Below, one piece after another: positions 55,080 through 64,000 of a stretch of 64,000 bases of DNA. The notes beneath the pieces are model-generated. The model ran no database searches and was not told the DNA's origin. It worked only from the letters and a program-made list of their open reading frames with translations. The DNA lies in NCBI RefSeq assembly GCF_007289895.1, contig NZ_CP041660.1, positions 1,736,001 to 1,800,000 on the forward strand, given 5' to 3'. A program made the position numbers and the translations under genes. This DNA comes from Catenovulum sediminis. GTDB lineage: Bacteria > Pseudomonadota > Gammaproteobacteria > Enterobacterales > Alteromonadaceae. Numbering within the stretch: position 1 is the first letter of the stretch; each line of letters begins with the position of its first letter.

Positions 55080-55567
55080 CTGTGGATATACCCCTCAGAT
55101 TCAATGGTAATGGTGAGGTTATAACTGCTTTGAATTTGAATTGTACAGCCCCCTAAGCAGTCTTCAATAGGCTGGCCTAGTGCATTAAATCGAATATCAA
55201 ATACAGGGTTGATAGCCAAGTTATTGGCAAGAAATGTGATGTCTGGGTTACTTTCGCTGGCAGATAGGCCTAAATAATCGGGTGAATAGGTATTTTCTAA
55301 AACGTTTGAAGTGCAGTTATTTTGTTGACCAAAACGATTGCTGTTTATTAAAACGCGGTGGCAATTGTTATTGGTATTTTGCATCGCCTGTAACTGTTGG
55401 TGGCGCAGTAAAGATAACAGTCGATCGCGGTATTCATTGATCTGGCTATCGTTTTTAAGCAAACCTAGTTTGGGTAAGGCGGTGACAGACAAAATACCGA
55501 TTAAAATGATGACAATTATTAGTTCTATAAGTGTAAAACCGGATGTAAGACGAACTGTTCTGGGCAT
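55076..55567 (-). CDS. mshC: MSHA minor prepilin MshC
   Basis: This GspH/FimT-like prepilin has its leader ending T-S-G before F-T-L-I-E-L-I-I-V-I. I place the start at ATG 55567 (M-P-R-T-V-R-L-T-S-G, a ten-residue leader). A start at 55594 would give a longer leader and begin inside a stem-loop. Cysteines in the C-terminal half (D-C-L-G-G-C) may pair. It is a minor pilin probably at the tip. Confidence 0.85.
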   Translation of the reverse strand: MPRTVRLTSGFTLIELIIVIILIGILSVTALPKLGLLKNDSQINEYRDRLLSLLRHQQLQAMQNTNNNCHRVLINSNRFGQQNNCTSNVLENTYSPDYLGLSASESNPDITFLANNLAINPVFDIRFNALGQPIEDCLGGCTIQIQSSYNLTITIESEGYIHR

Positions 55568-55580
55568 AATTATCAGTTCA

Positions 55581-55606
55581 GAGCGCAAATACATTTATTT
55601 GCGCTC
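55581..55606 (-). terminator. Stem-loop between mshA and mshC
   Basis: GAGCGCAAATA and TATTTGCGCTC form a perfect 11-bp stem with a four-base loop right after the major pilin gene. It could act as a partial terminator or stabilise the mshA transcript, giving more pilin than minor subunits. Confidence 0.55.
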
Positions 55607-55631
55607 AGCTTGTCAGAAGAAATGAGTGGGC

Positions 55632-56078
55632 TTAAGGGTTACACTCTGCTGCACCGGTAATGCGACCCACTTCTGTCGGGCCGGTTGGCTGAGTATAAAT
55701 AACTGAACAGTCTCCTTTGCTAAATGTCGTATCGTTACCAGAATAAGTAATTGACCAGGTTGAAGGTTTATCAATAATCGCGCCAATACCTTGAGCTGTG
55801 CTTTCAGGATAACCATAGTCTGTATCAACATGGCCCGCTGCAACAACCGTTGTGTCAACTACGGTGTTGGCGTTGTTGCCTAACGTGTTTTGAACCAAGG
55901 CTTTGGCATGTACCATATTGACTGCACTCACAATTGAACCTTCAATCGCGCGGGCTACTGATAATTCTGCTTCATCTTGCACATCGATAAATCGAGGTGC
56001 GGCGGTGACTGCTAATATACCTAATATAACAATTACGACAATCAGTTCGATCAACGTAAAACCTTGTGTTTGTTTCAT
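55632..56078 (-). CDS. mshA: MSHA major pilin
   Basis: This 148-residue type IV pilin has a short leader M-K-Q-T-Q-G, then F-T-L-I-E-L-I-V-V-I-V with Glu5. A paired cysteine loop near the C-terminus (K-G-D-C-S-V-I and A-A-E-C-N-P) is the D-region disulfide. It is the structural subunit of the mannose-sensitive haemagglutinin pilus used in surface attachment. The 149-base gap upstream is the largest in the locus and GAGG precedes the ATG, so mshA may have its own promoter. A stem-loop follows. Confidence 0.93.
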   Translation of the reverse strand: MKQTQGFTLIELIVVIVILGILAVTAAPRFIDVQDEAELSVARAIEGSIVSAVNMVHAKALVQNTLGNNANTVVDTTVVAAGHVDTDYGYPESTAQGIGAIIDKPSTWSITYSGNDTTFSKGDCSVIYTQPTGPTEVGRITGAAECNP

Positions 56079-56227
56079 ATTCTACCTCACAGACTTTAAT
56101 TAATTTTAATGTAGTTTATTTTTTAGCGCTTGACCATTCTTTGCAATGTAAAATGCACAGTATTTTGTACATTTTGCCAACAGCGTTCAGTTTTTGCGCA
56201 TTTTGAGCTATATACGAGACGCTCAAG

Positions 56228-56827
56228 TTATTGGTTATTGCTAAATACGCTGACTTGACCGGTCAGCGGTAAATATTCAAAACCGTTACCAATACCGGTC
56301 CCTGTTGGTGCGCCACCCCTGTTTTTAATGGTTTGTACTAAATAGTACAAACAAGTATTTTGCCCATTACTGGACCCTGTTGTGGCGTAATAGTTGTTTT
56401 CAGAAAAACTTTGGTTGTTATTGCCATCAAAGCTGGTCGTTATCTTAGGAGAACTTTGTAAAATTCTGATGAATACCTGACGGCAGTCCTCGGCTGTTAG
56501 TGCACTGGAATTTGAATTGTTGTCATTTTCTCCACCAGTGGGGTAGCCTTTGTTTGGGTCTACCGCAACGAGTACGCCATCTAAATTGACAGTGGCTAAA
56601 TTCGGCCCACCATTATCCATTGGTCGGCCATCGAGCTCCCACTGTGAGCGAACCAGTCCAACGGCTGTGGCAAAACCACCGGCCACCCCCTCAACAGTCG
56701 CATCTTCAGCGTCATCTGTTACGCTGAGCAGTCTCGGTAAAGCGGTGGCGGCTAATAAACCTAGAATTATAATAACTATCACCAGCTCTACCAGTGAAAA
56801 CCCTGTATTGAATCGTTTAGCTGTCAT
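56228..56827 (-). CDS. mshB: MSHA prepilin MshB
   Basis: This 199-residue type IV prepilin has leader M-T-A-K-R-F-N-T-G, then F-S-L-V-E-L-V-I-V-I. It is larger than MshA, with a Cys near residue 113 and another near 157. In Vibrio the mshB gene also sits directly upstream of mshA and encodes a secondary pilin. It overlaps mshF by four bases. Confidence 0.9.
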   Translation of the reverse strand: MTAKRFNTGFSLVELVIVIIILGLLAATALPRLLSVTDDAEDATVEGVAGGFATAVGLVRSQWELDGRPMDNGGPNLATVNLDGVLVAVDPNKGYPTGGENDNNSNSSALTAEDCRQVFIRILQSSPKITTSFDGNNNQSFSENNYYATTGSSNGQNTCLYYLVQTIKNRGGAPTGTGIGNGFEYLPLTGQVSVFSNNQ

Positions 56828-57321
56828 TCTTGCTTATCCTCAAGGCTAATAGTGTCTACTATACCTGTCTGTTGCTGATAAATGATTATCTGGCTTCCAA
56901 ATTTAAAATGGCATTGCGCACCATCTTTATATTGTATTTTTGCCTGTATTGTTAATAGTTTAGCTGGTTTTGCCAGCAATGCCTGCCAAAGCTGATGGCA
57001 AGCTTCCGAACTATTGCCGGGAATTTCTGGCCAACCTGCCTTTGTCATTTTAACCTGTGTTGTTAAACTCGCCTGATGTCCGCTCGATAGCTCGATTGTG
57101 TCAGCCCGGGCTTTTCGTAACCATTCAGCATGGCTGAGTTGCACCGCATCGCGCAGTTTATGACTTGTCATTGCAAAAACGAGATGGTTACTCTCATCTT
57201 CCGTGTCTGCAAAATAGCTTAACCATAACCCCCACAAGGCTATTAAAATAATAAAAGCCAGTAAGTGTTTTGCGACCTTTAAGCTGGCTGTATTGTTTTG
57301 TGTTGGCGGGCGGGCATGCAT
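56824..57321 (-). CDS. mshF: MSHA biogenesis protein MshF
   Basis: This 165-residue protein has one membrane anchor near residues 19-37 (L-L-A-F-I-I-L-I-A-L-W-G-L-W-L) and a periplasmic domain with two cysteines (residues about 108 and 139). The family has no known reaction and is recognised mainly by position between mshG and mshB. The start follows mshG by one base. Confidence 0.8.
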   Translation of the reverse strand: MHARPPTQNNTASLKVAKHLLAFIILIALWGLWLSYFADTEDESNHLVFAMTSHKLRDAVQLSHAEWLRKARADTIELSSGHQASLTTQVKMTKAGWPEIPGNSSEACHQLWQALLAKPAKLLTIQAKIQYKDGAQCHFKFGSQIIIYQQQTGIVDTISLEDKQE

Positions 57322-57322
57322 T

Positions 57323-58612
57323 TTACTGCCCTTTAATTGCGCCCATCATATCCCACATTGGCATAAATATACCTAGCGCCAGTATCATGACCATACCGGC
57401 TACAATTGAGATAAGAATGGGTTCAATTTTGGCGGTTAGACTTTTCAAGTCAAAATCAACTTCTCTTTCGTAAAAATCGGCGACTTCTTCTAACATGGCA
57501 TCTATTCTTCCGGTTTCTTCACCGACCGCTATCATTTGCATGACCAAAGGCGTAAATAGATTACTGGCATTGGCGGTTCTTAATAAACTGTCGCCACGTT
57601 CAATACCGCGGCGGATATCTTGGACTTTTTTGCTCATAAAGTCGTTTTCTAATGCTTCAGAGACTAGGTTTAATGCTTGTGTTAGTGGTACACCGGCTTG
57701 CAACATCATCGCAAAAGAGCGTGCAAATCTTGCTAAAGTTGAGCGCTCGATGATTGAACCGACAACAGGAATGTTCAGTTTATAACGCGACCAATTGAGT
57801 TTCCCTTTTTCTGTTTTGACATACGCTCGGGCGGCAAAAACCATAACAATAATTGCGGCAATCACCACATACCAATAGTTTACAAAAAAATTAGAACTAG
57901 AAACTAATAATACGGTCGTCCAAGGTAAATCAGCATTGAATTTTGCAAACATTTCTGCAAATGTTGGGATAACAAACAAGTTCATTAATAACAAGGCGAG
58001 CCCAATTGCGATTAAGACAAATATTGGGTAACGGGTTGCCGATTGAATGCGCTTACGGGTTTCCTGCTCGTCTTCTAAATATTGGGCAAGTTGTAAAAAT
58101 GCCTCTTCTAGTTTCCCCGTGTTTTCACCGACATTAATCATGCTGACAAATAGTCTGGAGAAAATTTTAGGGTGAGCAGACATCGCATTGGCCAGTGGTT
58201 TGCCTTTTTCAAGTTCTATGCTCACTTGTTGCAGTGCTTCTTTGAGGCGAATTGAAGTTGTGGTGTCTGCCAAACCTTGCATCGCACGAATAATAGGGAT
58301 GCCGGCTTTAACCAATGAATACATTTGACGCGAAAAAATAACGAGATCTTCAAGACTGACATTGGGGATAAAAAGCTGTTTCTGAGCTAGGCTGGTCGGT
58401 TTATTTGCTGTATTTTTGGTCGTTTTTTTAACCGCTTTTTGTGCACCCATTGTTTGCGTGAGTGTTTGCGTGCGTGTTTGCATGCGGCTAATTTGCAGCG
58501 GTACAACATTTTTACGCTTTAGAGCTGCTGCGGCAGCGGCTTCATTGGCAGCTTCGATTTCACCGTTAACTGTTTTACCGGCTAATTTTCCTTTATAACT
58601 ATATCGCGCCAT
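57323..58612 (-). CDS. mshG: MSHA inner-membrane platform protein MshG
   Basis: This PilC/GspF-family protein of about 429 residues has two repeated GspF domains (about 95-220 and 295-420) and three membrane helices. It forms the platform on which the assembly ATPase acts. I prefer ATG 58612 (M-A-R-Y-S-Y-K-G), the usual PilC-like start. An ATG four codons earlier is in frame. The gene overlaps mshE by 14 bases. Confidence 0.93.
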   Translation of the reverse strand: MARYSYKGKLAGKTVNGEIEAANEAAAAAALKRKNVVPLQISRMQTRTQTLTQTMGAQKAVKKTTKNTANKPTSLAQKQLFIPNVSLEDLVIFSRQMYSLVKAGIPIIRAMQGLADTTTSIRLKEALQQVSIELEKGKPLANAMSAHPKIFSRLFVSMINVGENTGKLEEAFLQLAQYLEDEQETRKRIQSATRYPIFVLIAIGLALLLMNLFVIPTFAEMFAKFNADLPWTTVLLVSSSNFFVNYWYVVIAAIIVMVFAARAYVKTEKGKLNWSRYKLNIPVVGSIIERSTLARFARSFAMMLQAGVPLTQALNLVSEALENDFMSKKVQDIRRGIERGDSLLRTANASNLFTPLVMQMIAVGEETGRIDAMLEEVADFYEREVDFDLKSLTAKIEPILISIVAGMVMILALGIFMPMWDMMGAIKGQ

Positions 58613-60362
58613 CTTCAGCCTCATGTTCTAACGATTGGGCGATCCTGTCTAACTCTGCGACACTTTCAACTAAACGTAAAACTTCTGCAACTGATGTGGT
58701 TCCTTGTTTTGCATATTCTAGCGCTGCCTGCGCCAAACTTTGAAAGTATGGACTGGCTTTGGCATGGTGTGCGAAGGCCTCTGTATCATCTCGTTTTAAT
58801 GCATTGACCATGTCATCATCAATTTCAAGAAATTCGAAGACCCCAATCCGGCCTCGGTAACCCACATAGTTACAAGTTTGGCAGCCCTGACCGACCACAA
58901 ACTTCATATCATTAAGATATTTTCCGGCTAAACCGGATAACCAGACTTTTTCGCTAGCGGTAGGCTGGTATTCTGCTGTGCAATTGTCACAGACTTTTCT
59001 GATTAGACGCTGCGCTATAATGGCTCTCAGTGAGCTGGCAACTAAATAGCCCGGTGCGCCCATATCAATTAAACGGATCGCACTACTGATCGAGTCATTA
59101 GTGTGGAGTGTTGACAGCACAAGGTGGCCTGTGAGTGCGCCGCGTAATCCAATTTCGACAGTTTCCTGATCACGCATCTCACCGACCATGATTATATCTG
59201 GATCTTGTCGTAATGCGGTTCTTAAAACACTGGCAAAAGATAAATTAATCTTGCTATTGACCTGTACCTGATTAATTCGAGATAAACGGTATTCAACAGG
59301 ATCTTCAACCGTAATAATTTTAGTTGAAGGCTGGTTTAACTCACTTAGTGCGCCATACAAAGTGGTTGTTTTACCCGAGCCGGTTGGCCCGGTAACTAAA
59401 ATCATGCCATTTGGCCTTTGCATGACATCTCTAAAGCGCTTGAGAATGTCAGCCGGCATACCTGTTTGATCAAGTGAAAGTATGCCACCACTTTGGTCTA
59501 ATAAACGCATAACAACCGATTCGCCGTATTGAATCGGCATGGTTGACATCCGAATATCAATGCTTTTACCCCGTACTCGAATGTTAAAACGCCCATCTTG
59601 TGGCAGTCGCTTTTCGGAAATGTCTAGCCCAGCCATCAACTTGAGTCGCAAAACCAGTGCTTGGGCGATACGGGCTTCATTTAACGTCGACTCTTGCAAG
59701 ACACCGTCAACACGTTGCCGGATACGCAATGATCTTTCATCTGGTTCGATATGAATGTCAGAGGCTTTAACCTGCACAGCGTCTTCAAAGATTGTGTTTA
59801 GTAGTTTTGCGACCGTTGCTTCTTCTTCGTCACCGTCAGTCGCAAAGGTATTAAGATTAAAGTCTTCCGTTTCGTTATATTCATCTTCTAACTGCGAGGC
59901 AAATGATTGAATGTCAGCGGTACGGCGATACAAGCTGTCAAACGCTTCTAATATTTGACTCTCTTTAACGGCGACTATTTTTAATTCTTTTTCGATAAGG
60001 CGATCTGCGACCGCATCTACTGCATTGATATCGGCAGGGTCGCTCATACCGATAACATAGTGTTTTTCTTCTTCTTCGATTAATAAAACACGATGTCGGC
60101 GGGCAACAACTTCGGGGAGCTTATTAACTAGATTAGCATTTAATCGTTTTTGTGAAATATCCCAGTAGGGAACATTGAGCTGTTGGGCTAAGAAAGTCAG
60201 TAACTGGCGCTCTGATATTGCACCAGAATCTATTAATGTCGCGCCTAATTTTCTGCCGGATTCTTTTTGTTGTTGCAAAGCGGCCATTAACTGGCCTTCT
60301 GTGATTATCCCTTCTTCAACCAATAGATCGCCAAGGCGTTTTTTTAGTTTAGGTTTAATCAT
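58599..60362 (-). CDS. mshE: MSHA assembly ATPase MshE
   Basis: This 587-residue PilB-like secretion ATPase has an N-terminal MshEN domain with two repeats (about residues 9-32 and 38-61: R-L-G-D-L-L-V-E-E-G-I-I and K-L-G-A-T-L-I-D-S-G-A-I), a known c-di-GMP-binding motif. The ATPase core has Walker A G-P-T-G-S-G-K-T at 325-332 and two C-x-x-C pairs for zinc. It powers pilus extension and should respond to c-di-GMP. It overlaps mshN by eight bases. Confidence 0.95.
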   Translation of the reverse strand: MIKPKLKKRLGDLLVEEGIITEGQLMAALQQQKESGRKLGATLIDSGAISERQLLTFLAQQLNVPYWDISQKRLNANLVNKLPEVVARRHRVLLIEEEEKHYVIGMSDPADINAVDAVADRLIEKELKIVAVKESQILEAFDSLYRRTADIQSFASQLEDEYNETEDFNLNTFATDGDEEEATVAKLLNTIFEDAVQVKASDIHIEPDERSLRIRQRVDGVLQESTLNEARIAQALVLRLKLMAGLDISEKRLPQDGRFNIRVRGKSIDIRMSTMPIQYGESVVMRLLDQSGGILSLDQTGMPADILKRFRDVMQRPNGMILVTGPTGSGKTTTLYGALSELNQPSTKIITVEDPVEYRLSRINQVQVNSKINLSFASVLRTALRQDPDIIMVGEMRDQETVEIGLRGALTGHLVLSTLHTNDSISSAIRLIDMGAPGYLVASSLRAIIAQRLIRKVCDNCTAEYQPTASEKVWLSGLAGKYLNDMKFVVGQGCQTCNYVGYRGRIGVFEFLEIDDDMVNALKRDDTEAFAHHAKASPYFQSLAQAALEYAKQGTTSVAEVLRLVESVAELDRIAQSLEHEAEDGAI

Positions 60363-61509
60363 GGCCGAGTCCTTTAAGTCGTTCGCGTATAAAGGTCAAG
60401 GAGGCTTCGCTTAGCTGCGCACTGTTTAAAGCTTGTTTATATAATGGTATTGCACTGTCTGTCTTGTCTAACTGATCTGCTGCTATTGCAGCTCCTAATA
60501 GCCAAGCGCCTTGTTGTGGGTTTAAGTCTAGAAGTTGTTGCCAAATCTGATATGCAGATGACCAGTCTTCACGTCGCTGTGCCAAACTGGCTTTAAACTG
60601 ATAAAACTGCGGGTGCATGACTATGCTAGGGGGCTGATTTTGCAATACTTGCCAGGCTAACTCTGCCCGGTTTTGTTCTAATAATATTCTGGCGGCTAAT
60701 AATGCATACTCAGGATTATCGGGGAAGTTTTGTATACCTTGTTGCAATAACGCCAGCGCGGCTTGTGGATTTTGTTCGCCATAACGCATGCTCACTAAAG
60801 TAATGCGCGCTTCGTGTAAATCTGGCTTTAAAGCAATTGCATCGTTAAGCAGGCTTTCTGCTTTTGCAAAGTGACCTTTGTTTAACAGTGCTTTAGCTTG
60901 TTTCAGTTTAGCTTGTGCTATTTCTTCGTCACTGGCTTTCGTTGGCGCAATTGATATATGTGAGTTTTTGACTGTTTTAGTGCTTTGCTGTGAAGTTTTA
61001 GTTGCCATTTTATTATCAGCAGTTTGCGGCTGGTTAATGTTTGCTGCTGTTGTTTCTTGCGCTGTACGTTTTTGCGCCGCGGTGCTTGCCTTTGTGGTCA
61101 CGGGCGTTTCTTTTTGTTGTGCTTGCGCGGCCGTTTGCGCTTTTATGATGCTGGGTCTTATAACTGTTTGTTGCTCAGTTGTCGTATCGGTTGGCTGATT
61201 ATCTGTGGATTGCGAGCTTACCACTGTGGTTGCAGGGCTGGATTTTTGCAAAGCGGCTTGATTAGAAGCCTGAGTGGGCGCTTCAATTGTTGTTGGAATG
61301 ATTTCCTTCCTTTCTGTAACAGGTTGGGTCGTTAGCCAAAAATAAGCGGATATGGCGACTAAAAGTACAACCACAATAATAAAAGAAACACTGGGTCGGC
61401 GTTTTTGTTGTTCGCTATTAGGTGATATTTTAGGGTAGTCAGCTTGCACCTCAGTTTCGTTTGACTGACGTTTATCTAAATCTTTTAGCATTTGGTTGAT
61501 GACACTCAT
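60355..61509 (-). CDS. mshN: MSHA biogenesis protein MshN
   Basis: This 384-residue protein has a cytoplasmic N-terminus, a membrane helix at residues 41-60, a long low-complexity Thr/Gln/Ala-rich periplasmic linker (about 65-195) and C-terminal TPR repeats (about 200-380). Such proteins probably hold the secretin or pilotin in place. The linker may span the peptidoglycan. It overlaps mshM by four bases and mshE by eight. Confidence 0.88.
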   Translation of the reverse strand: MSVINQMLKDLDKRQSNETEVQADYPKISPNSEQQKRRPSVSFIIVVVLLVAISAYFWLTTQPVTERKEIIPTTIEAPTQASNQAALQKSSPATTVVSSQSTDNQPTDTTTEQQTVIRPSIIKAQTAAQAQQKETPVTTKASTAAQKRTAQETTAANINQPQTADNKMATKTSQQSTKTVKNSHISIAPTKASDEEIAQAKLKQAKALLNKGHFAKAESLLNDAIALKPDLHEARITLVSMRYGEQNPQAALALLQQGIQNFPDNPEYALLAARILLEQNRAELAWQVLQNQPPSIVMHPQFYQFKASLAQRREDWSSAYQIWQQLLDLNPQQGAWLLGAAIAADQLDKTDSAIPLYKQALNSAQLSEASLTFIRERLKGLGHD

Positions 61510-62444
61510 AACATGCCTCTGCTCAACCCGATGACAAGTCCAATGGTGACAATGGTTAACACCCCCAAAACACTGGGCATTATTTTACGGTTGGTCAATA
61601 TAGATTTTACCGTTTGCAGGTGACGAATATTGCCACTATGACAACTTTCGGTATCCAAAATAGCTTGCTTTGCATGTGCCAAGTTGATGTTTTGCTTGCC
61701 TTCACCGAACGCCAGCATCAAACATTTATGGGCCAAAATATTCAGAAGTCTGGGGGTTCCAGAACTCGCTTGATAAAGTTGATGACAGACATCTAGCGGA
61801 AATGCCGGCATCCCTTGATAGCCTGCGATTGTCATTCTGTGATGCAAGTAAGCCTGAACTTGTTGTTGTGACAACTCATTAAGCGTAAAAGAGAAAGTAA
61901 TACGCTGTTTAATCTGCCTCAGCGCGTGTTGGGATAAACGTACATCTAACTCAGGTTGGGCAAATAAAACCAGTTGAATTAGCTTACGATTTTCAGTTTC
62001 TAGATTGGTAAATAGTCTTAAAGTTTCTAAACTTTCATCCGGTAAGACTTGCGCTTCGTCTAAAATTAAAACCAGTTGTTTGCCTTGTGCACATATTTGC
62101 ATCAGCTTTTGTTGGATTTTTTGTGTTAGGTTAGCGCTTGAAATTTGACTACAGTCTAGCCCCAGCTCTTCTGCAACGGCGGTTTTGAGCTCTTCTGGTT
62201 GCAGGTATGGGTTGGGAATATAAGCGGTTTGAAAATTCTCATCTAGCTCGTTCATTAACTTTCTGCACAGCAGTGTTTTACCCGTGCCCACTTCACCTGT
62301 AATTTTGACGAATCCTTCACCCATTTTTAATGCGGTAATCAGGGTTTGCAGCGCTTCATGGTGGCTCGGCAGCCCCAGGAAAAACTGCGTATTCGGAGTC
62401 AATGCAAAAGGTAATTCTTTTAAGCCAAAATGATACAGGTACAC
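61506..62444 (-). CDS. mshM: MSHA biogenesis ATPase MshM
   Basis: This 312-residue AAA ATPase of the ExeA/GspA type has Walker A G-E-V-G-T-G-K-T (residues 50-57), Walker B L-V-L-I-L-D-E-A-Q, and a single C-terminal membrane helix (about 290-310). ExeA-like proteins help insert secretins through the peptidoglycan, so MshM probably assists MshL. It starts three bases after mshL ends. Confidence 0.9.
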   Translation of the reverse strand: MYLYHFGLKELPFALTPNTQFFLGLPSHHEALQTLITALKMGEGFVKITGEVGTGKTLLCRKLMNELDENFQTAYIPNPYLQPEELKTAVAEELGLDCSQISSANLTQKIQQKLMQICAQGKQLVLILDEAQVLPDESLETLRLFTNLETENRKLIQLVLFAQPELDVRLSQHALRQIKQRITFSFTLNELSQQQVQAYLHHRMTIAGYQGMPAFPLDVCHQLYQASSGTPRLLNILAHKCLMLAFGEGKQNINLAHAKQAILDTESCHSGNIRHLQTVKSILTNRKIMPSVLGVLTIVTIGLVIGLSRGML

Positions 62445-62447
62445 AAA

Positions 62448-64000
62448 TTACTCCGCGTTATACCATTGTTGCAATAGGTCTGAGGAACGCTGTAATTGCT
62501 CTTGCCAAGTTCCTTCACCAACGACAGTGGGTTTAATCAAGATAATCAGCTCTTTTTTCTGCGTTTCTGATTTTTTTGATTTAAATAGTTCACCTACCCA
62601 AGGGATGTCACCTAAGATGGGGGTTTGTGAATCTAGATCGCGTGTGACTGTTTGCATCAAACCACCAATCACGACTATTTCACCTGACTGTGCTTTTATT
62701 ATGGTATCGGATTCGCGCACGTTACTTTGCGCCAGTGGTAAGGTAAAGTTTTGCTGATCAAGGGTCACCACTTTAATTTGTTCACTGGTATCTATAACCG
62801 AAGGATGAACATGCAAGATCACCCCGCCGTCAGCATCTATCTGAGGCGTCACATCTAACGCTATCCCGCTGAAAAAGGGTTCTAATTCAATATTGGGTGT
62901 TGAAGTAGTTGCTGTGCCAGTCACTGTAGTGGTAGAAACATCGGTGACATAATATTCATCGGTACCTACTTTGATGACCGCTTTTTGATTGTTAGAGGCG
63001 GTCAATCTAGGGCTGGACAACACTTGTACATTACCTTGCGTTTCTAGCAAGTTAATGAGACCGGAGAAGTCACCATTATCAAAAGTTACACGAGTGACAC
63101 CGCCTAAAACATTGCTAATGGTATCGCCTAGCGTCGCGCCAGTTCTGACTGAACCGATACTGGTAGAATCTATTGAACCTAATACACTGCGCCATTCAAT
63201 GCCTTGTTGGTAATTGTCATTTAAGCTTACTTCAATCACTTTAGCTTCTAAGATCACTTGCCGTTGCATCTGTTGCTGTGTGGCGGCTAAAAATTCGCGT
63301 ACACTTCTGATTTCATCTGGAAACGCTCGTACTGTCACTAAACCCGCTTGTGGATTGACAATTATACTGCGCCCGTCTTGGCTATCGAGCAAACTTTTAA
63401 GTGCATCTTTTAGCTCTTGCCAAAAATCGTTTTGACTACTAGATACAATACTAGTGCCATTGCCACCTTGGTTCCCTTGCATACCGGAACCGCTATTGCT
63501 TTGCCCATTCTGTGCGCCGGACAACCCTAAATTTGAGTTGTTTGAACCACTGCCATTGTTATTGCTGTTATTTGATGAGTTGCTGACACCGCCTGATGTA
63601 ATGGATGTGAACGATGCGCCATTACGTTGCATGGCTAAATAATTTACCGCTATGGTTTCTGTGCGCATACCCGCCGGATAAATTTGTAATAATCGCCCTT
63701 TCAATTTGATATCGTAACCATATATGTCACTGACAACTTCAATGACCTCGGCTAAAGTAACGCCTTTTAAAGACAAAGTTAAAGTACCACTAACGGAAGG
63801 ATGAACCACAAGGTTTAAAGGCGTGTCACTGACTAAGTTTCTAAAAAAAGGTTCAACCGCAACATCTTGCGCTTCTATGTCATATCGTTTTTCATTTTGT
63901 AGTGGCTGCGGTGCAATTTGTCTCAGTTGAGGGGTTAGATCTGCAAAGACTTGCGCAGGGATTGGCGTTTTACCGTCCGTTTTGCTTGGCTCATTTTTTA
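62448..64000 (-). CDS. mshL: MSHA secretin MshL (5' end beyond the window)
   Basis: The frame stays open to the right edge, so the start lies outside. At least 517 residues are visible: an STN/secretin N0-like region (F-R-N-L-V-S-D-T-P-L-N-L and L-S-L-K-G-V-T-L-A-E-V), a Gly/Asn/Ser-rich linker, an N1 domain and the C-terminal secretin domain (G-G-L-M-Q-T-V-T-R-D, then P-I-L-G-D-I-P-W-V-G-E-L-F). It forms the outer-membrane channel for the pilus. A GTG at 63809 is internal and not the true start. Confidence 0.93.
   Translation of the reverse strand, partial: KNEPSKTDGKTPIPAQVFADLTPQLRQIAPQPLQNEKRYDIEAQDVAVEPFFRNLVSDTPLNLVVHPSVSGTLTLSLKGVTLAEVIEVVSDIYGYDIKLKGRLLQIYPAGMRTETIAVNYLAMQRNGASFTSITSGGVSNSSNNSNNNGSGSNNSNLGLSGAQNGQSNSGSGMQGNQGGNGTSIVSSSQNDFWQELKDALKSLLDSQDGRSIIVNPQAGLVTVRAFPDEIRSVREFLAATQQQMQRQVILEAKVIEVSLNDNYQQGIEWRSVLGSIDSTSIGSVRTGATLGDTISNVLGGVTRVTFDNGDFSGLINLLETQGNVQVLSSPRLTASNNQKAVIKVGTDEYYVTDVSTTTVTGTATTSTPNIELEPFFSGIALDVTPQIDADGGVILHVHPSVIDTSEQIKVVTLDQQNFTLPLAQSNVRESDTIIKAQSGEIVVIGGLMQTVTRDLDSQTPILGDIPWVGELFKSKKSETQKKELIILIKPTVVGEGTWQEQLQRSSDLLQQWYNAE

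Noticed and set aside
61024-61335. Cys/Leu-rich + strand frame opposite mshN
   Set aside because: It mirrors the low-complexity Thr/Gln/Ala linker of MshN on the other strand.
63809-63811. GTG as the start of mshL
   Set aside because: The same frame continues upstream to the window edge with secretin N-terminal sequence, so the true start is outside.

Overview
The window looks like chromosomal DNA of an AT-rich marine gammaproteobacterium of the Alteromonadales type (a Catenovulum/Alteromonadaceae-like organism is my inference). The basis is an almost complete MSHA pilus locus in canonical order, TonB-dependent receptors, a vibrioferrin-like siderophore operon and housekeeping genes of gammaproteobacterial character (yggX, mutY, topB, yciH). 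No rRNA, tRNA or CRISPR array was seen.

Positions 1-7262 are accessory DNA that reads like a stretch of integron gene cassettes without an integrase in view. Small unrelated genes, nearly all on the + strand (HigA antitoxin, P-loop kinase, GFA-family enzyme, PEP-CTERM protein, an exported unknown, a frameshifted Fic protein, a MerR regulator with a divergent DUF2938 gene), are each followed at the stop codon by an attC-like or related palindrome. The attC behind the PEP-CTERM gene is interrupted, inside its R' core, by a 775-bp group II intron that carries no reverse transcriptase (2992-3766). Two further intron 3' ends (575-646 and 2047-2131) lie before other cassette genes, inside a long repeat unit present twice. 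This is the most unusual part of the window.

Positions 7282-31853 are ordinary chromosomal genes. They include an Ntn-family amide hydrolase, a diguanylate cyclase, a metal-uptake-like operon (DUF2946-like protein, TonB receptor, PepSY protein), a CDF transporter with a methyltransferase and polyphosphate kinase 2, a hybrid histidine kinase, a GH13 glycosidase with an XRE regulator, an aldo/keto reductase, a Sel1/lipoprotein/S9-peptidase/DUF2279 run, a GNAT-nitrilase fusion, topoisomerase III and a 2H phosphodiesterase.

Positions 32516-42981 hold a Fur-box-controlled NRPS-independent siderophore operon colinear with pvsABCDE (vibrioferrin). It has an added HpcH/HpaI-type gene, probably a dedicated citrate synthase like SbnG, and a separately transcribed outer-membrane receptor. 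The ATP-grasp gene (pvsA-like) carries a frameshift at a G6 run. Next come a DUF4382 lipoprotein, the mtnA-mutY-yggX operon, divergent mtnK, and yciH facing a degenerate GGDEF protein.

Positions 49768-64000 contain mshQ-P-O-D-C-A-B-F-G-E-N-M-L, all on the - strand, with mshL running off the right edge. MshE has the N-terminal c-di-GMP-binding MshEN repeats, so the two GGDEF proteins in the window could bear on pilus control.
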